In this document: piece after piece, positions 26,861-35,879 of the stretch
How the letters are laid out: the number at the start of each line of letters is the position of its first letter
Numbering within the stretch: position 1 is the first letter of the stretch
DNA from: Truepera sp.
GTDB lineage: Bacteria > Deinococcota > Deinococci > Deinococcales > Trueperaceae
DNA: 64,000 nucleotides
Assembly: GCA_032027045.1 (NCBI GenBank)
Contig: JAVSMU010000001.1
Location: forward strand, 216,122-280,121
Direction: 5' to 3'
Notes under the pieces: model-generated
Seen by the model: the letters and a program-made list of their open reading frames with translations, nothing else
Databases searched by the model: none
What the model was told of the DNA's origin: nothing
Made by a program: the position numbers and the translations under genes

Positions 26861-26927
26861 CTCGTGCCGTCGGGCCCACCCAGTAGGAACCCGTAGGTTG
26901 TGAACTCCATCTCGATAGGCAGTGCGC

Positions 26928-26933
26928 TATACT
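26928..26933 (+). promoter_or_regulatory. -10 hexamer TATACT upstream of the exporter gene
   Basis: TATACT lies 49 bases before the GTG at 26982. No good -35 box is seen at standard spacing; TTGTGA is 24 bases upstream. Confidence 0.4.
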
Positions 26934-26981
26934 CCGCCCTTGCGCCGGCACCGGTCTTCGGGTCCAGCGCCCTGGAGGACC

Positions 26982-28877
26982 GTGAACCAAGGCACCACTA
27001 CCGCTGCTCCGCTGCCGGCCGGCGTCGCGCCCAAGGTAAGTCCCGGGGCCGCCGGCTTCAGCGCCCGGGAACGCAATCTCACGTTCGCCGCGCTGCTGGT
27101 CGTCTTCCTCCTAGGAGCGCTCGACCAGACCATCGTTTCCACCGCCATGCCGCGCATCATCGAGCACCTGGGTGGCCTCAACCTCTACACCTGGGTCACG
27201 ACCGCCTACCTGCTCGCCTCGACGGTAATGGTGCCCATCTACGGCAAGCTCTCAGACTCATACGGCCGGAAGCCGATCCTGGTCATCGGCGTGGTGATCT
27301 TCCTGGTGGGATCGGCCCTCAGCGGGCTGGCGGGGGAGTTCGGCAGCCTGCCGCTGCTTGGCGGCGGCATGACCCAACTCATCGCCTTCAGGGCCATCCA
27401 GGGCCTGGGTGGCGCAGCACTCTTCTCGAGCGCCTTCGCCATCATCGCCGACATGATCCCTGCGTCCGAGCGCGGCAAGTACCAGGGACTCTTCGGCGGC
27501 GTGTTCGGACTGGCCGCCGTACTGGGGCCGCTGGTCGGCGGCTTCTTCACCGACATGGGCGACACCAGCTTCTTGGGCCTAGCCATTGCGGGCTGGCGTT
27601 GGGTGTTCTACGTGAACCTCCCGCTCGGCATGCTGGCGCTGTTCATGATCGCTCGCGTCATGCCGTCCTTGCCTCCGGCCGGCCGCAAGGGCGCCCTCGA
27701 CGCGCTGGGCGCCACGCTCATCGTCACCACCTTCTTGCCCATGCTGCTCGCCCTCACGTGGGCGGGTAGCACTTACCCCTGGGGTTCGCCGATCATCATC
27801 GGGATGCTCGCCTTCTCGGCCGCGTCCCTGCTGGCCTTCGTGTTCGTCGAGAGCAGGGCGGCGGACCCCATGCTGCCGCTCGAACTCTTCCGGATCCCGG
27901 TGTTCACCACGGCGAACCTCGCGTCGTTCGTCATAAACGTGGCGTTCCTGGGGATCGTCATGTTCCTGCCGCTCTTCATGCAACTCGTGCTCGGGGTGTC
28001 GGCCACCAACTCGGGGTTCACGCTGCTGCCACTCATGAGCGGCATGATCGTCAGCTCGTTCCTGGCCGGCCTCCTCGTCACCAAGACGGGGCGCTACAAG
28101 CCGATCATGATCGGCGGCTCGGTCATCTTGCTGGTAGGCGCCTACTTCCTCACCAACATCAGCCTCGACACCACCCTCTTCGAGCTCGGTTGGCGCATGG
28201 TCGTCGTGGGGGTCGGGTTGGGACCGGCCCAGAGCCTGTTCACGCTCTCCGTGCAGAACTCGGTGCCCTTCGCGCAGATGGGCGTGGCCACCAGCGCCAG
28301 CCAGTTCTTCAGGCAGATCGGCTCGGTCATCGGCCTCGCCGTTTTCGGAACCCTGTTGACCATCAGCGTGCAGCGCGAGATACCCAACTACGTGCCGGCG
28401 ATCCCCGGGGTGACCCAGGTGTTCGACCTCAACTCCCTGGTCGGCGTGGGCAGCGAGACGGCGGCTGCGGACCCCAGCACCGTGCATGGCGAACTCCAGG
28501 GCGTCGTGGAGGCGCTCAGGGGCCGGCTCACGGCCGTCGTGGCCGGCGACGCGGCTACCGCCCAGGCCGTGGCCGCCGACGCGACCATGCCGGAGGCGGT
28601 GCGGCAGTTCGCCGCCGAGGCGCCGAGTCTCACGCCGGTAGAGCGCGAAGCTCGACTGCCGCAAGTGATGGGGGCCCTGGAGACCTACCTGACGGACTTG
28701 GGCCGCCAGTTCGAGCACGGGATCAAGCAAGGCTTCGCGGTGTCCATCCGGCTTCTCTTCCAGGTGAGCTTTGTCATCTTGCTACTGGGGTCGGCCGTCA
28801 TCCCCTTCATCCCTGGCTTGCCGCTGCGCAAGGTGGCCGCCATGGACGTGGCCCGCGGGGCGGCCAAGGCCGACTGA
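26982..28877 (+). CDS. DHA2/EmrB-QacA-type major facilitator exporter
   Basis: The GTG start at 26982 follows GGAGGACC closely; the longer upstream frame has no site. The protein has 631 residues with the 14-helix pattern: [17 protein letters not shown] (motif D1), [14 protein letters not shown] (motif A), and the motif C-like [15 protein letters not shown]. The last 160 residues include a soluble region of about 120 residues ([24 protein letters not shown]...) before the final helix, longer than in most relatives. Such proteins export drugs, dyes or small metabolites by proton antiport. Substrate is unknown. It converges on glpD with a five-base gap. Confidence 0.85.
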   Translation: MNQGTTTAAPLPAGVAPKVSPGAAGFSARERNLTFAALLVVFLLGALDQTIVSTAMPRIIEHLGGLNLYTWVTTAYLLASTVMVPIYGKLSDSYGRKPILVIGVVIFLVGSALSGLAGEFGSLPLLGGGMTQLIAFRAIQGLGGAALFSSAFAIIADMIPASERGKYQGLFGGVFGLAAVLGPLVGGFFTDMGDTSFLGLAIAGWRWVFYVNLPLGMLALFMIARVMPSLPPAGRKGALDALGATLIVTTFLPMLLALTWAGSTYPWGSPIIIGMLAFSAASLLAFVFVESRAADPMLPLELFRIPVFTTANLASFVINVAFLGIVMFLPLFMQLVLGVSATNSGFTLLPLMSGMIVSSFLAGLLVTKTGRYKPIMIGGSVILLVGAYFLTNISLDTTLFELGWRMVVVGVGLGPAQSLFTLSVQNSVPFAQMGVATSASQFFRQIGSVIGLAVFGTLLTISVQREIPNYVPAIPGVTQVFDLNSLVGVGSETAAADPSTVHGELQGVVEALRGRLTAVVAGDAATAQAVAADATMPEAVRQFAAEAPSLTPVEREARLPQVMGALETYLTDLGRQFEHGIKQGFAVSIRLLFQVSFVILLLGSAVIPFIPGLPLRKVAAMDVARGAAKAD

Positions 28878-28882
28878 CAGGT

Positions 28883-30520
28883 CTACGGCGCCCGAGTTTG
28901 CAGCAGGGCCTGCACCCGCTCTTGCGCCGCGGCGGCCGCGCGCGTGTCCAAGAAGCCAAGGCGCAGCCGCCGCTCAAGCACGTCGGCGGCGGAGTGGGCG
29001 TACTCGTGGTCGCGGGCGTAGACGACCTCGGCCTCGAGGTAGGGGAGGCCGGGAGCCAGGCGCTCCCGCAGGCCGGCGCTCGCCAAGCGCGCCACCACTT
29101 CCGCCCGGTCGCCGTACGCGGCCGACAAGTGCGCCGCCACGTCGGCCGGCAACCCGAAGCCGTTCACCAGCCTTGCGCCCCCGTCGTCCTGGAACTCATC
29201 GGCGCCGACCAGCTTCAGGTGCGAGGTGACGCTCTCCTTCGTGGGCGCAAGGGACGCCTGGTGGACGGCCACGGCGATGGTGTCCTCGGCCATGCGCCGG
29301 TAGGTCGTCCACTTGCCGCCGGTGATGGTCACGAGCCCCGTGGGGCTCACTAGGATAGTGTGGTCGCGGGAGAGGCGCGCCGTGGCTTTGGGGCCACCCT
29401 CGGCGGCGGGCCTCGCGCTTGGATGGGTGGCGACCTCGCCCTCCAGCGACGCAATGGCGTCCGGCCGCACTAGGGGCCTGAGACCCGACCAGGTCGACAG
29501 GACATCGGACCGCTCGACGGGTAGGTCGAAGTACTCCCGTACGTGACGCAGGATGTAAGCCACGTCCTCCTCGGAGGCGCGGGGGTCCTCCTGTACGGGC
29601 GCCGGGTTGTCGGTCGTGCCTACCAGCGTGTGCCCGAGCCAAGGCAGCAAGAAGAGCACGCGGCCGTCCTCCGTCTTGGGAATCAGCAGGCCCGTGTCGG
29701 GCGGGCTGAAACGCGCCGGGAGCACGATGTGAACGCCCGAACTGGTCTCCAGGATCTCAGGCGTCGACGGGTCGTCAATGCGCCTCAGACCGTCGGCGAA
29801 CGGGCCGGTGGCGTTCACCACCACGCGGGCGGCTACCTCGACCGGACCAGGGTCTCCCGGCAGCGAGCCCCGCACCACCGCGCCGATCACGCGGCCGGCC
29901 CGCTTGGTGAGCTCCGTGACCTCCGCGTAGTTGAGGACGACCGCCCCCTCGCGGGCCGCCGTAAGTGCGAGGGCAACGTTCATGCGTGCGTCGTCGAACT
30001 GGCCGTCGTGATACTCCACGGCGCCACGAAGTCCCTCGTGCCTGAGCATGGGGAAGCGTTTCACGGCCTGGTCGCGGCCGATCAAGCGGCTGGGTTTGAG
30101 ATTGGCCCGGCCCGCCAGGATGTCATAGAGCTTCAGGCCCGTGAAGTAGTAGGGCAGTTCCAAGGCCCCGTAGATCGGGGTGAGCAGGGCCAGTGCGCGC
30201 GCCAGGTGCGGCGCGTTGGCGAGCAGCAACGCGCGCTCCCTGAGTGCCTCGCGAACGAGGTGGAACTGCGAGCGATCGGCATGCCGGACGGCCTGCTCAA
30301 GGTACCTGACGCCCCCGTGAACGAGCTTCGTGCTCCGGCTGCTGGTGCCCGAGGCGAAGTCGTGGCGCTCCACCAGCGCGGTGCGAAGGCCGCGCGAGGC
30401 TGCCTCGAGCGCGGTGCCCGCGCCGGTCGCGCCGCCACCCACGACGAGCACGTCGTACTCCTCTCGCCGCAAGCGGCCGAAGTCCCTAGCGCGCTGACCG
30501 AGCAACGAGGGCCATCCCAT
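28883..30520 (-). CDS. glpD: Aerobic glycerol-3-phosphate dehydrogenase
   Basis: GlpD oxidises glycerol-3-phosphate to dihydroxyacetone phosphate at the membrane and feeds electrons to quinone. This 545-residue protein has the FAD-binding start DVLVVGGGATGAGTALEAASRG, the substrate region GTSSRSTKLVHGGVRYLEQ, the PWLGHTLVGTTDNP segment and the C-terminal helical domain (DVLERRLRLGFLDTRAA). Length fits the family. No glycerol kinase or facilitator gene lies nearby. A GC hairpin (30531-30559) is placed a few bases before the ATG. Confidence 0.9.
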   Translation of the reverse strand: MGWPSLLGQRARDFGRLRREEYDVLVVGGGATGAGTALEAASRGLRTALVERHDFASGTSSRSTKLVHGGVRYLEQAVRHADRSQFHLVREALRERALLLANAPHLARALALLTPIYGALELPYYFTGLKLYDILAGRANLKPSRLIGRDQAVKRFPMLRHEGLRGAVEYHDGQFDDARMNVALALTAAREGAVVLNYAEVTELTKRAGRVIGAVVRGSLPGDPGPVEVAARVVVNATGPFADGLRRIDDPSTPEILETSSGVHIVLPARFSPPDTGLLIPKTEDGRVLFLLPWLGHTLVGTTDNPAPVQEDPRASEEDVAYILRHVREYFDLPVERSDVLSTWSGLRPLVRPDAIASLEGEVATHPSARPAAEGGPKATARLSRDHTILVSPTGLVTITGGKWTTYRRMAEDTIAVAVHQASLAPTKESVTSHLKLVGADEFQDDGGARLVNGFGLPADVAAHLSAAYGDRAEVVARLASAGLRERLAPGLPYLEAEVVYARDHEYAHSAADVLERRLRLGFLDTRAAAAAQERVQALLQTRAP

Positions 30521-30530
30521 TCCCCAACGT

Positions 30531-30559
30531 GGCGACGGGGCCCCTGGGGCCGCGTCGCC
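30531..30559 (-). promoter_or_regulatory. Hairpin in the glpD leader
   Basis: GGCGACG (30531-30537) pairs with CGTCGCC (30553-30559), with further GGGCCCC-type pairing inside. In the glpD transcript it would end 11 bases before the ATG and could mask the initiation region. No regulator is identified. Confidence 0.35.
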
Positions 30560-30794
30560 TAAGTGGCGTTCGCATTCGAGGGTAACAAGTCTCGCGGCAA
30601 GGGCGCCACAAGAGTCGAGTGACGATTGCCTCTCTCCAGCGCGGCAGGCGGCTTAACGTTGTGAACAGGTGGCCAGGGGCTGCCGCGCAGCCTGGCGGGC
30701 CTGGACTCGCGCGCCGGGAGTACACGGCTTCTACCTCTCGCCAGCAGGTCACGTGCGCGACCCTCACGGGCGGCGCAACGGAAGGAGGAACGGC

Positions 30795-31028
30795 ATGGGC
30801 ACCATCATATTGGTACTCGGCTCAGGCTTGTTGACCGGTTCGGCGCTCTTGCTCTACTGGTTCTTCGCGCATCCGGGAGTCAAGATTCCCGCAGGCGTAA
30901 GTGCGTTGGAGGTCGCCGACTTCCCACGGGTAGCGGGCCTCTTAGAGGGCATGATGATGTTCGCCTTCGGCACCTTCTTGTTCTCCTTCGGCCTCGCCTG
31001 GCTGCTCTCTGGGGGCGCCACCGGCTGA
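30795..31028 (+). CDS. Small membrane protein, 77 residues
   Basis: The ATG at 30795 has an excellent GGAAGGAGGAACGGC leader; longer upstream starts lack one. Two hydrophobic segments are clear (IILVLGSGLLTGSALLLYWFF and MMMFAFGTFLFSFGLAWLL), separated by a short loop with GVSALEVADFPRV. I do not recognise the family. It is transcribed away from glpD and toward the thioredoxin gene, and may be expressed with the latter. Confidence 0.6.
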   Translation: MGTIILVLGSGLLTGSALLLYWFFAHPGVKIPAGVSALEVADFPRVAGLLEGMMMFAFGTFLFSFGLAWLLSGGATG

Positions 31029-31064
31029 GTCGCGTTGCCGGGGGCGTCAGCACACTCCCGTCGG

Positions 31065-31070
31065 TAAGAT
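31065..31070 (+). promoter_or_regulatory. -10 hexamer TAAGAT, leaderless start of the thioredoxin gene
   Basis: TAAGAT is followed by six bases and the ATG at 31077; no ribosome-binding site is present. The spacing implies transcription starting at the ATG. Confidence 0.45.
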
Positions 31071-31076
31071 GAACGG

Positions 31077-31619
31077 ATGGGCGCTGAGGAGTCGCCAGCC
31101 AAGCGCGTGCGGCGAGGACGGCTGATAATCGCCGTCACAGCTGTCGCGGTTCTTGTCGCGGCCGGCTGGTTCCTGTTCAAGCCGAGCAGCGCGAACGCCA
31201 AGGGCCTACCCGACGTCGCGCTCGAGGCGCTGGCGGGTGGTGACACCGTCAACCTGGCCCACGTAGAGGGCCGGCCGGTGGTCGTCAATCTGTGGGCCAC
31301 CTGGTGTCCGCCGTGCCGCCGCGAGCTCCCGATGCTCGCCGCCGCGGCCCGCTCCAACCCGGGCGTGGGCTTCTACTTCGTGGACCAGGGCGAGACGCGC
31401 GAGACCGTGCAGTCTTACCTCGACGAGCGCAAGGACCTCGACCTGAACGGTGTGTTGCTGGACGACGCGGGCGAGCTCTCCAACCGCTTCGGGGCCGTGG
31501 GGCTGCCCGTCACCCTGTTCTTCGACGCGAACGGAAGGCATGTCCTCACCCACTTGGGTGAGGTAACTGAGGTCGAGATGATCAACTACCTGAGCGACCT
31601 GAAGCGGGGAAGGCTTTGA
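31077..31619 (+). CDS. TlpA/ResA-like membrane-anchored thioredoxin
   Basis: The 180-residue protein has an N-terminal anchor (LIIAVTAVAVLVAAGWFLF) and an extracytoplasmic thioredoxin fold with the active site WATWCPPCRRELP near residues 77-90 and the cis-proline segment GLPVTLFFD. WCPPC motifs are usual for TlpA/ResA proteins that reduce apocytochrome c or copper-site cysteines. The adjacent nos operon needs a c-type cytochrome and copper centres, so a role in its maturation is possible, but the gene is on the other strand and not in that operon. Confidence 0.8.
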   Translation: MGAEESPAKRVRRGRLIIAVTAVAVLVAAGWFLFKPSSANAKGLPDVALEALAGGDTVNLAHVEGRPVVVNLWATWCPPCRRELPMLAAAARSNPGVGFYFVDQGETRETVQSYLDERKDLDLNGVLLDDAGELSNRFGAVGLPVTLFFDANGRHVLTHLGEVTEVEMINYLSDLKRGRL

Positions 31620-31633
31620 GTCCCGGCTACCCC

Positions 31634-31714
31634 TGAAGCTCCGCAGGCTCTGAAGCGCTGCGCCCGTGAAGCACCGCGCCCCTGAAGCACGGCGCCGTTG
31701 GAGTGCTGCGCCCG
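31634..31714 (+). repeat. 16-bp tandem repeat, five copies
   Basis: Five consecutive units of the type TGAAGCRCYGCGCCCS (first unit 17 bp) fill the gap between the thioredoxin gene and the convergent nosY gene. The unit length matches arrays near 38513 and 39346. Confidence 0.75.
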
Positions 31715-31728
31715 CCGCGCCTAAAGGT

Positions 31729-32520
31729 TCAGAAGTTCTTGCGCCTGAAGGCCCATAACCCGAGCGCGACGGGCACGGCCACCCAGGCGAGCAGCGCAGC
31801 CACGGAGACCAGGGCGCCGGTGGCGCTACCCAAGAACGCTCTGAAGAGGGCGCCCGTGTAGCCCATCAGGGCCGCGGTGTCCAGCTGCAGGAGTACCAGG
31901 ATCCGCGAGAGGTCGATGGGGTTGAGGATGCTCAGCGCCATGACTGCGCCCTCGATGGGGTAGGCCTGAGCCACAACGATGAAGTAGAGGACCAGGCCGT
32001 CGTAGACGACGGTGAGAGAGAGCCACACGGCGAGTGCGATGCCCAGGGCCCGCGCCCGCTCCTCGTTCGCCAGGCCGATCCAGAAAGCAAGGGCCGTGAA
32101 GATGAGGCTGATCAGCGCCCCCGCCACCAACAGGCTGACCACCATGCCCAGGTCGAGGTGGCGCGACAGGCCGAACACGAAGAACGGGATGCCCGTGCCG
32201 AGCACGAACGCGCCGGCGAGCGGCAGCGCCACGCCCGCGTACTGGCCAAGGAACACGCTGGGCCTGGACACCGGTTGGGTGAGTATGAGCTGCACGAAGT
32301 CGCGCGTGTAGTAGTAATGGTTCATGCCTAGCATCAGCGACACGAGCGGGATGATCAACAGCACCAGGTTGAGCGAGCTGAGGGCCGCCTGGGCCGCGTC
32401 GTCGCCGAAGTAGAGCAGGCCGCCGGTCGCCGCCAGGAAGAACAGCGTGTAGATGAGCATCCAGCGGCTGCGCATGAGGTCGAAGAAGGCGTACTTCATC
32501 ACTTTGAGGGAGGTGCTCAT
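31729..32520 (-). CDS. nosY: Nitrous oxide reductase maturation ABC permease
   Basis: NosY is the membrane subunit of the NosDFY transporter needed to assemble the copper-sulfur CuZ centre of nitrous oxide reductase. The 263-residue protein has six hydrophobic helices and the family pattern near the start (YAFFDLMRSRWMLIYTLFF), GMNHYYYTRDFVQLILTQPVSR in the first loop, and FRRKNF at the end. Its ATG overlaps the nosF stop as ATGA. It is the last gene of the nos operon and converges on the thioredoxin gene across a short repeat. Confidence 0.85.
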   Translation of the reverse strand: MSTSLKVMKYAFFDLMRSRWMLIYTLFFLAATGGLLYFGDDAAQAALSSLNLVLLIIPLVSLMLGMNHYYYTRDFVQLILTQPVSRPSVFLGQYAGVALPLAGAFVLGTGIPFFVFGLSRHLDLGMVVSLLVAGALISLIFTALAFWIGLANEERARALGIALAVWLSLTVVYDGLVLYFIVVAQAYPIEGAVMALSILNPIDLSRILVLLQLDTAALMGYTGALFRAFLGSATGALVSVAALLAWVAVPVALGLWAFRRKNF

Positions 32521-33281
32521 GCCGCTCCCTCCTCGGCGGCCGCCGCCGGCACCCCGGCGCTTGCCTGGTCAAGGTGCGCCTCGCCGGTCATGACCTTGGC
32601 TATGGCGCGCTCGAGGCGCTTCTCGCCCGTAGCCTCGCGGATGGCGCCCAGGCTGCCGCGGTAGCGCACGGTGCCCTCGAGCAGGAACAGGACCTCGTCG
32701 GTCAACTCCTCCAGCTCGCTCATGACGTGGGAGGTCAGGATGACGGTGCCGCCGCGGCTTCTCTCCTCCAAGATGCGGTCCTTCAGGCGGCTGCTGGCCA
32801 CAGGATCGAGGCCGGCGCTCGGCTCGTCGAGGAGCAGCACCTTGGGCTCGAAGAGGAAGGTGAGCACGGCGCTCGCCTTCTGCTTGGTGCCACCCGACAA
32901 GACCCGCAGGGGCTTGTTCAGGTGCGGCTTGAGTTCGAAGCGGTCGATGAGGGCGTCGAGGCCCTTGGGGCGTTCGCCGCGGAGGTCCTGGATGTAGGCG
33001 AAGAGCTCGCGGACCTTGAGGTTGTCTGGGAAGCGCGGCTCTTGCGGCATGTAACCCACGCTTCGGCGGGAGGCCGGGTTGTTGAGCACGGGTTCGTTGT
33101 CGATGCTCACGCTGCCGGAGTCGGGCAGCACGAGGCCCAGGATCGACTTGATCAGCGTCGTCTTGCCCGACGCGTTCGGACCGATGATGGACGTCACGCG
33201 CCCGGGCTCGAAGCGGGCGCTCACCGCGTTGAGCACTTTCAGTTTGCCGAAGCTCTTGCTCAGCGCGTCGACGACTACCAT
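32517..33281 (-). CDS. nosF: Nitrous oxide reductase maturation ABC ATPase
   Basis: NosF hydrolyses ATP to drive NosDFY. The 254-residue protein has Walker A GPNASGKTTLI, a Q-loop in GYMPQEPRFP, signature LSGGTKQKAS, Walker B VLLLDEPSAGLD and VILTSHVMSELEEL. The KQKAS variant after LSGG is typical of NosF. It overlaps the end of nosD by seven bases and the start of nosY by four, so the three maturation genes are tightly coupled. Confidence 0.87.
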   Translation of the reverse strand: MVVVDALSKSFGKLKVLNAVSARFEPGRVTSIIGPNASGKTTLIKSILGLVLPDSGSVSIDNEPVLNNPASRRSVGYMPQEPRFPDNLKVRELFAYIQDLRGERPKGLDALIDRFELKPHLNKPLRVLSGGTKQKASAVLTFLFEPKVLLLDEPSAGLDPVASSRLKDRILEERSRGGTVILTSHVMSELEELTDEVLFLLEGTVRYRGSLGAIREATGEKRLERAIAKVMTGEAHLDQASAGVPAAAAEEGAA

Positions 33282-34543
33282 CGGATCCTCCCCATGAGCG
33301 GCCTATCGTCCTCGATGGCCTTGGGCGTGATTATCGGCAGGAGCCTCTCGGCGTAGTCCATCACCTGTGAGAGCGGGCTGCGCAACAAGATCATGGCTTG
33401 TGGATACACCTGCACGGTCATGGCGAAGAGCCTGACCGGCCGGAAGGGCACGTCGCCGATGCCGTCGCGGTCGAGGTCGTAACCCTCGTAGGCGTCCCAG
33501 TAGTTCTCCAGGAAGGCGTTGTAGGAGCGGTTGGCGTTGGTAACGACGTCGAACGTGTTGCCGATGAAGTTGTTGTACATCACCCGCATGCCCATCGAGT
33601 TGGAGAGTACGCGCAGCGCGTAACCGTTGCGCATGAAGTCGTTGCGGACGAGGTCGGTGCGGTTGGAGCCGTCGACATAGACCGCCGCCGAGTTGTCCTC
33701 GAACGTGTTCCGCGACACGATCGAGTCGTCGATGTCCTTGAGGAGCAGCCCGTACGAGGCGGAGCCCCAGTTGTTCACGAAGTGGTTGCCTACCATGTCG
33801 ATCTTCTTCGAGTACATGACCGCCACTCCGGCGCCGTTGTTGCGGAACGTGTTGTTCTCGAACTTGGACTCGTTCGAGAACATGAAGTGAAGCCCGTAGC
33901 GCAGGTTGTTCTCGCTCACGTTGTCGACCACGTGGGCGTAGCGGGCGAACTCGAGATAGATGCCGTCGCGGTGGCCGCTAAGGTAGTTGTCTTCCAGTGA
34001 GGTATATAGGGCGTTCCAAAGCTGGATGGCGTTGCCCGCGAAGACCTCGGACACGCCGTTGCTGGTGACCCGGTTGCCGCGCACGGTGCAACCGACCGAC
34101 TTCGCGAGGTAGATGCCGAAGAAGGCGTTCTCGACGCGGTTGTTCTCGATCAGGCAGTTCTGGACCTCCTCGACCCGGATGGCCGCGATGTCGGTGACGT
34201 GCGAGCGGCCGGCATCGCGAAGCACCAGGCCGCGGACCACGACGTCGTCGGCGTCGACGGTGAGGATGGCGTACTCGTGCTCACCGTCCAGGACCGGCCA
34301 ATCCGTACCTTCGAGGGTTATCCGCTTGTCGATGACCAGGGCGCCTTCGCGGTAGGTGCCTGGACCGACGAGCACCAGGTCGCCATCGGCGGCCGCCTCC
34401 AGCGCTTCGCGCACCGTCGCGTAGGTGCAGCTCTGGCAGACCTCCAACGTTCGACCCTGCCCGAAGGCGGTCCCGGCTAGGGCCAGCAAAGCGGCCGCTG
34501 TAACCGCGGCCCGCAGTGGTCGGTTGAAGTGACGCAGGCTCAC
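33275..34543 (-). CDS. nosD: Nitrous oxide reductase maturation protein, periplasmic beta-helix
   Basis: The start is the GTG overlapping the nosL stop as GTGA; the longer frame upstream is only antisense-like sequence within nosL. Residues 1-25 (RAAVTAAALLALAGTAFGQ) form a Sec signal, and the remainder of the 422-residue protein is a right-handed beta-helix with NosD-like rungs (CLIENNRVENAFFGIYLAKS, DGIYLEFARYAHVVDN, GLHFMFSNESKFENNTF). The C-terminus has YWDAYEGYDLDRDGIGDVPF, which is characteristic. NosD works with NosFY in delivering sulfur to the CuZ site. Confidence 0.88.
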   Translation of the reverse strand: MSLRHFNRPLRAAVTAAALLALAGTAFGQGRTLEVCQSCTYATVREALEAAADGDLVLVGPGTYREGALVIDKRITLEGTDWPVLDGEHEYAILTVDADDVVVRGLVLRDAGRSHVTDIAAIRVEEVQNCLIENNRVENAFFGIYLAKSVGCTVRGNRVTSNGVSEVFAGNAIQLWNALYTSLEDNYLSGHRDGIYLEFARYAHVVDNVSENNLRYGLHFMFSNESKFENNTFRNNGAGVAVMYSKKIDMVGNHFVNNWGSASYGLLLKDIDDSIVSRNTFEDNSAAVYVDGSNRTDLVRNDFMRNGYALRVLSNSMGMRVMYNNFIGNTFDVVTNANRSYNAFLENYWDAYEGYDLDRDGIGDVPFRPVRLFAMTVQVYPQAMILLRSPLSQVMDYAERLLPIITPKAIEDDRPLMGRIRW

Positions 34544-35691
34544 TGCGGCGCTCCGCCCTCCCCAGTGCCAGGTTCGTCGGGCGAGGGGCTCAGGTCCAAC
34601 GGCATGTGCATGTGGCCTCCCTCCGAATCGAGTTTCTCGAGGAAACCCGCCTCGATGACGATGCCGGGAAGATCCGCGTAACGCCTTTCTATGCCGTTGG
34701 CCTCGGCCCGCACGTTCTCGAGTTGGCCGAGCGTCTTGAACGCCGAGAGGTTGAGGCCCATCGGGCTCCTTATATGTACGCTCTGAAGATAGTGGGCGTC
34801 TTCGGCCCTTAGCCACGTCCCGGGCTCGAGGTAGTCGGATACCCAAGCCGAATGGATCTGATCCTTCGGCACCTTGCCCTCGGTGAGGAAGGCGATCATG
34901 CACTCGACGGAGTCGAACTTGTAGGCCTTACCCGTCTTGGTCACCACCTGGCTGGCGAAGCGCGCGTCGGAGATGACCATGTTGCACGAGGCGCAGGCGT
35001 CCTGGCCGATGACGATCTTGACGGGCTTTGGGGCGGAGCAACCGGAGAGCAGGATGCCTACGACCAGCGCTGCGGCAGTGGCGGCGCCGCGAAGTTTGAG
35101 TCCGCGCATTCTCGCGCGGACTCGCCACCAGCGGAAACCGAACACGGCGAGGGCCAGCACGAAGCCGCCCGCCAGCGCCACGGCGCCCCAGCCGGGCCAG
35201 GCCGTGATGTAGAAGTTCATGAAGACGCTGGTGCCCACCATCGGTGGAGTGTAGCCGTCCATCGTGATGGCGGCCTTTGGGTCGACGGTGTGACCGAACT
35301 TGTAGAGCCAGCGCGCGAAGTCCGACATGCCGAGGACGGCGAAGACGCCGTAGAACCATAGCCATGCCTGGAAGAGGCGCTTGCGGCCGACGACGGCGGC
35401 CACTAGGCCGAAGGCCGAGACGAGCACGATGAGGATGGGTAGGACCCTGAGCTCCCAGAAGTCGGCGGCGTCTAGGTGCATGAAGCCGACGTAATGGTTG
35501 AGGCCGTTGATGAGGTCTACGCGCCCGGTCAGCTTGCTGGACCAGATCTGCATGGCCAGGCCTTCGGGGTACTGGGGCGCCTCGAAGTAGTAGTGCCACA
35601 GCGGCCACACGAAGGTGAGCAGCGGAGCGAGTGCGGCGAGTGCGATCACTACGCTTACCGGCCAAGATAGGTCGCGTTTGCGTGAGCGCAT
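34540..35691 (-). CDS. nosL: Membrane domain fused to NosL copper chaperone
   Basis: The first 195 residues of this 383-residue protein form a membrane domain with four to five helices (SVVIALAALAPLLTFVWPLW, VLPILIVLVSAFGLVAAVVG). From residue 195 comes what looks like a complete NosL lipoprotein: MRGLKLRGAATAAALVVGI, then LLSGC, then DACASCNMVISDARFASQ and the FDSVECMIAFL segment. NosL binds copper for nitrous oxide reductase. Membrane genes of this sort are usually separate in clade II clusters; here no stop intervenes, and the internal ATG at 35109 could still give free lipidated NosL. A GAAAGGAAG site precedes the main ATG. Confidence 0.82.
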   Translation of the reverse strand: MRSRKRDLSWPVSVVIALAALAPLLTFVWPLWHYYFEAPQYPEGLAMQIWSSKLTGRVDLINGLNHYVGFMHLDAADFWELRVLPILIVLVSAFGLVAAVVGRKRLFQAWLWFYGVFAVLGMSDFARWLYKFGHTVDPKAAITMDGYTPPMVGTSVFMNFYITAWPGWGAVALAGGFVLALAVFGFRWWRVRARMRGLKLRGAATAAALVVGILLSGCSAPKPVKIVIGQDACASCNMVISDARFASQVVTKTGKAYKFDSVECMIAFLTEGKVPKDQIHSAWVSDYLEPGTWLRAEDAHYLQSVHIRSPMGLNLSAFKTLGQLENVRAEANGIERRYADLPGIVIEAGFLEKLDSEGGHMHMPLDLSPSPDEPGTGEGGAPQ

Positions 35692-35745
35692 GGTGACTTC
35701 CTTTCTGGTGGTCGGACGGCGCCATGGGCGGTGTCCGCGGTGGGT

Positions 35746-35779
35746 CCGGGTCGGGCCCGAAGTGGTGAGCCCGACCCGG
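35746..35779 (-). promoter_or_regulatory. Intercistronic hairpin between nosZ and nosL
   Basis: CCGGGTCGGGC (35746-35756) pairs exactly with GCCCGACCCGG (35769-35779) around a 12-base loop. A second GC hairpin (CGGCCGGCC with GGCCGGGCCG) lies between 35821 and 35864. In the transcript both follow nosZ and precede nosL, where they could stabilise nosZ mRNA or partly end transcription. Confidence 0.55.
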
Positions 35780-35879
35780 GAAGCAGGTGTCCGACCGGTC
35801 TCTAGCGCCCAGGATGGTGGCGGCCGGCCTTGCTGCCCGCGCGGCCACGGCGCTGGCCGGGCCGCACGGGCTCAGTGGG

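Noticed and set aside
31077..31619. TlpA-like thioredoxin as part of the nos operon
   Set aside because: It is on the opposite strand and separated from nosY by a tandem repeat; a role in NosZ or cytochrome maturation is possible but not shown by context.
33275..34903. Full 542-codon open frame covering nosD and 120 further upstream codons
   Set aside because: The extension lies within nosL on the same strand in another frame, has no ribosome-binding site, and the GTG at 34543 gives a clean signal peptide.
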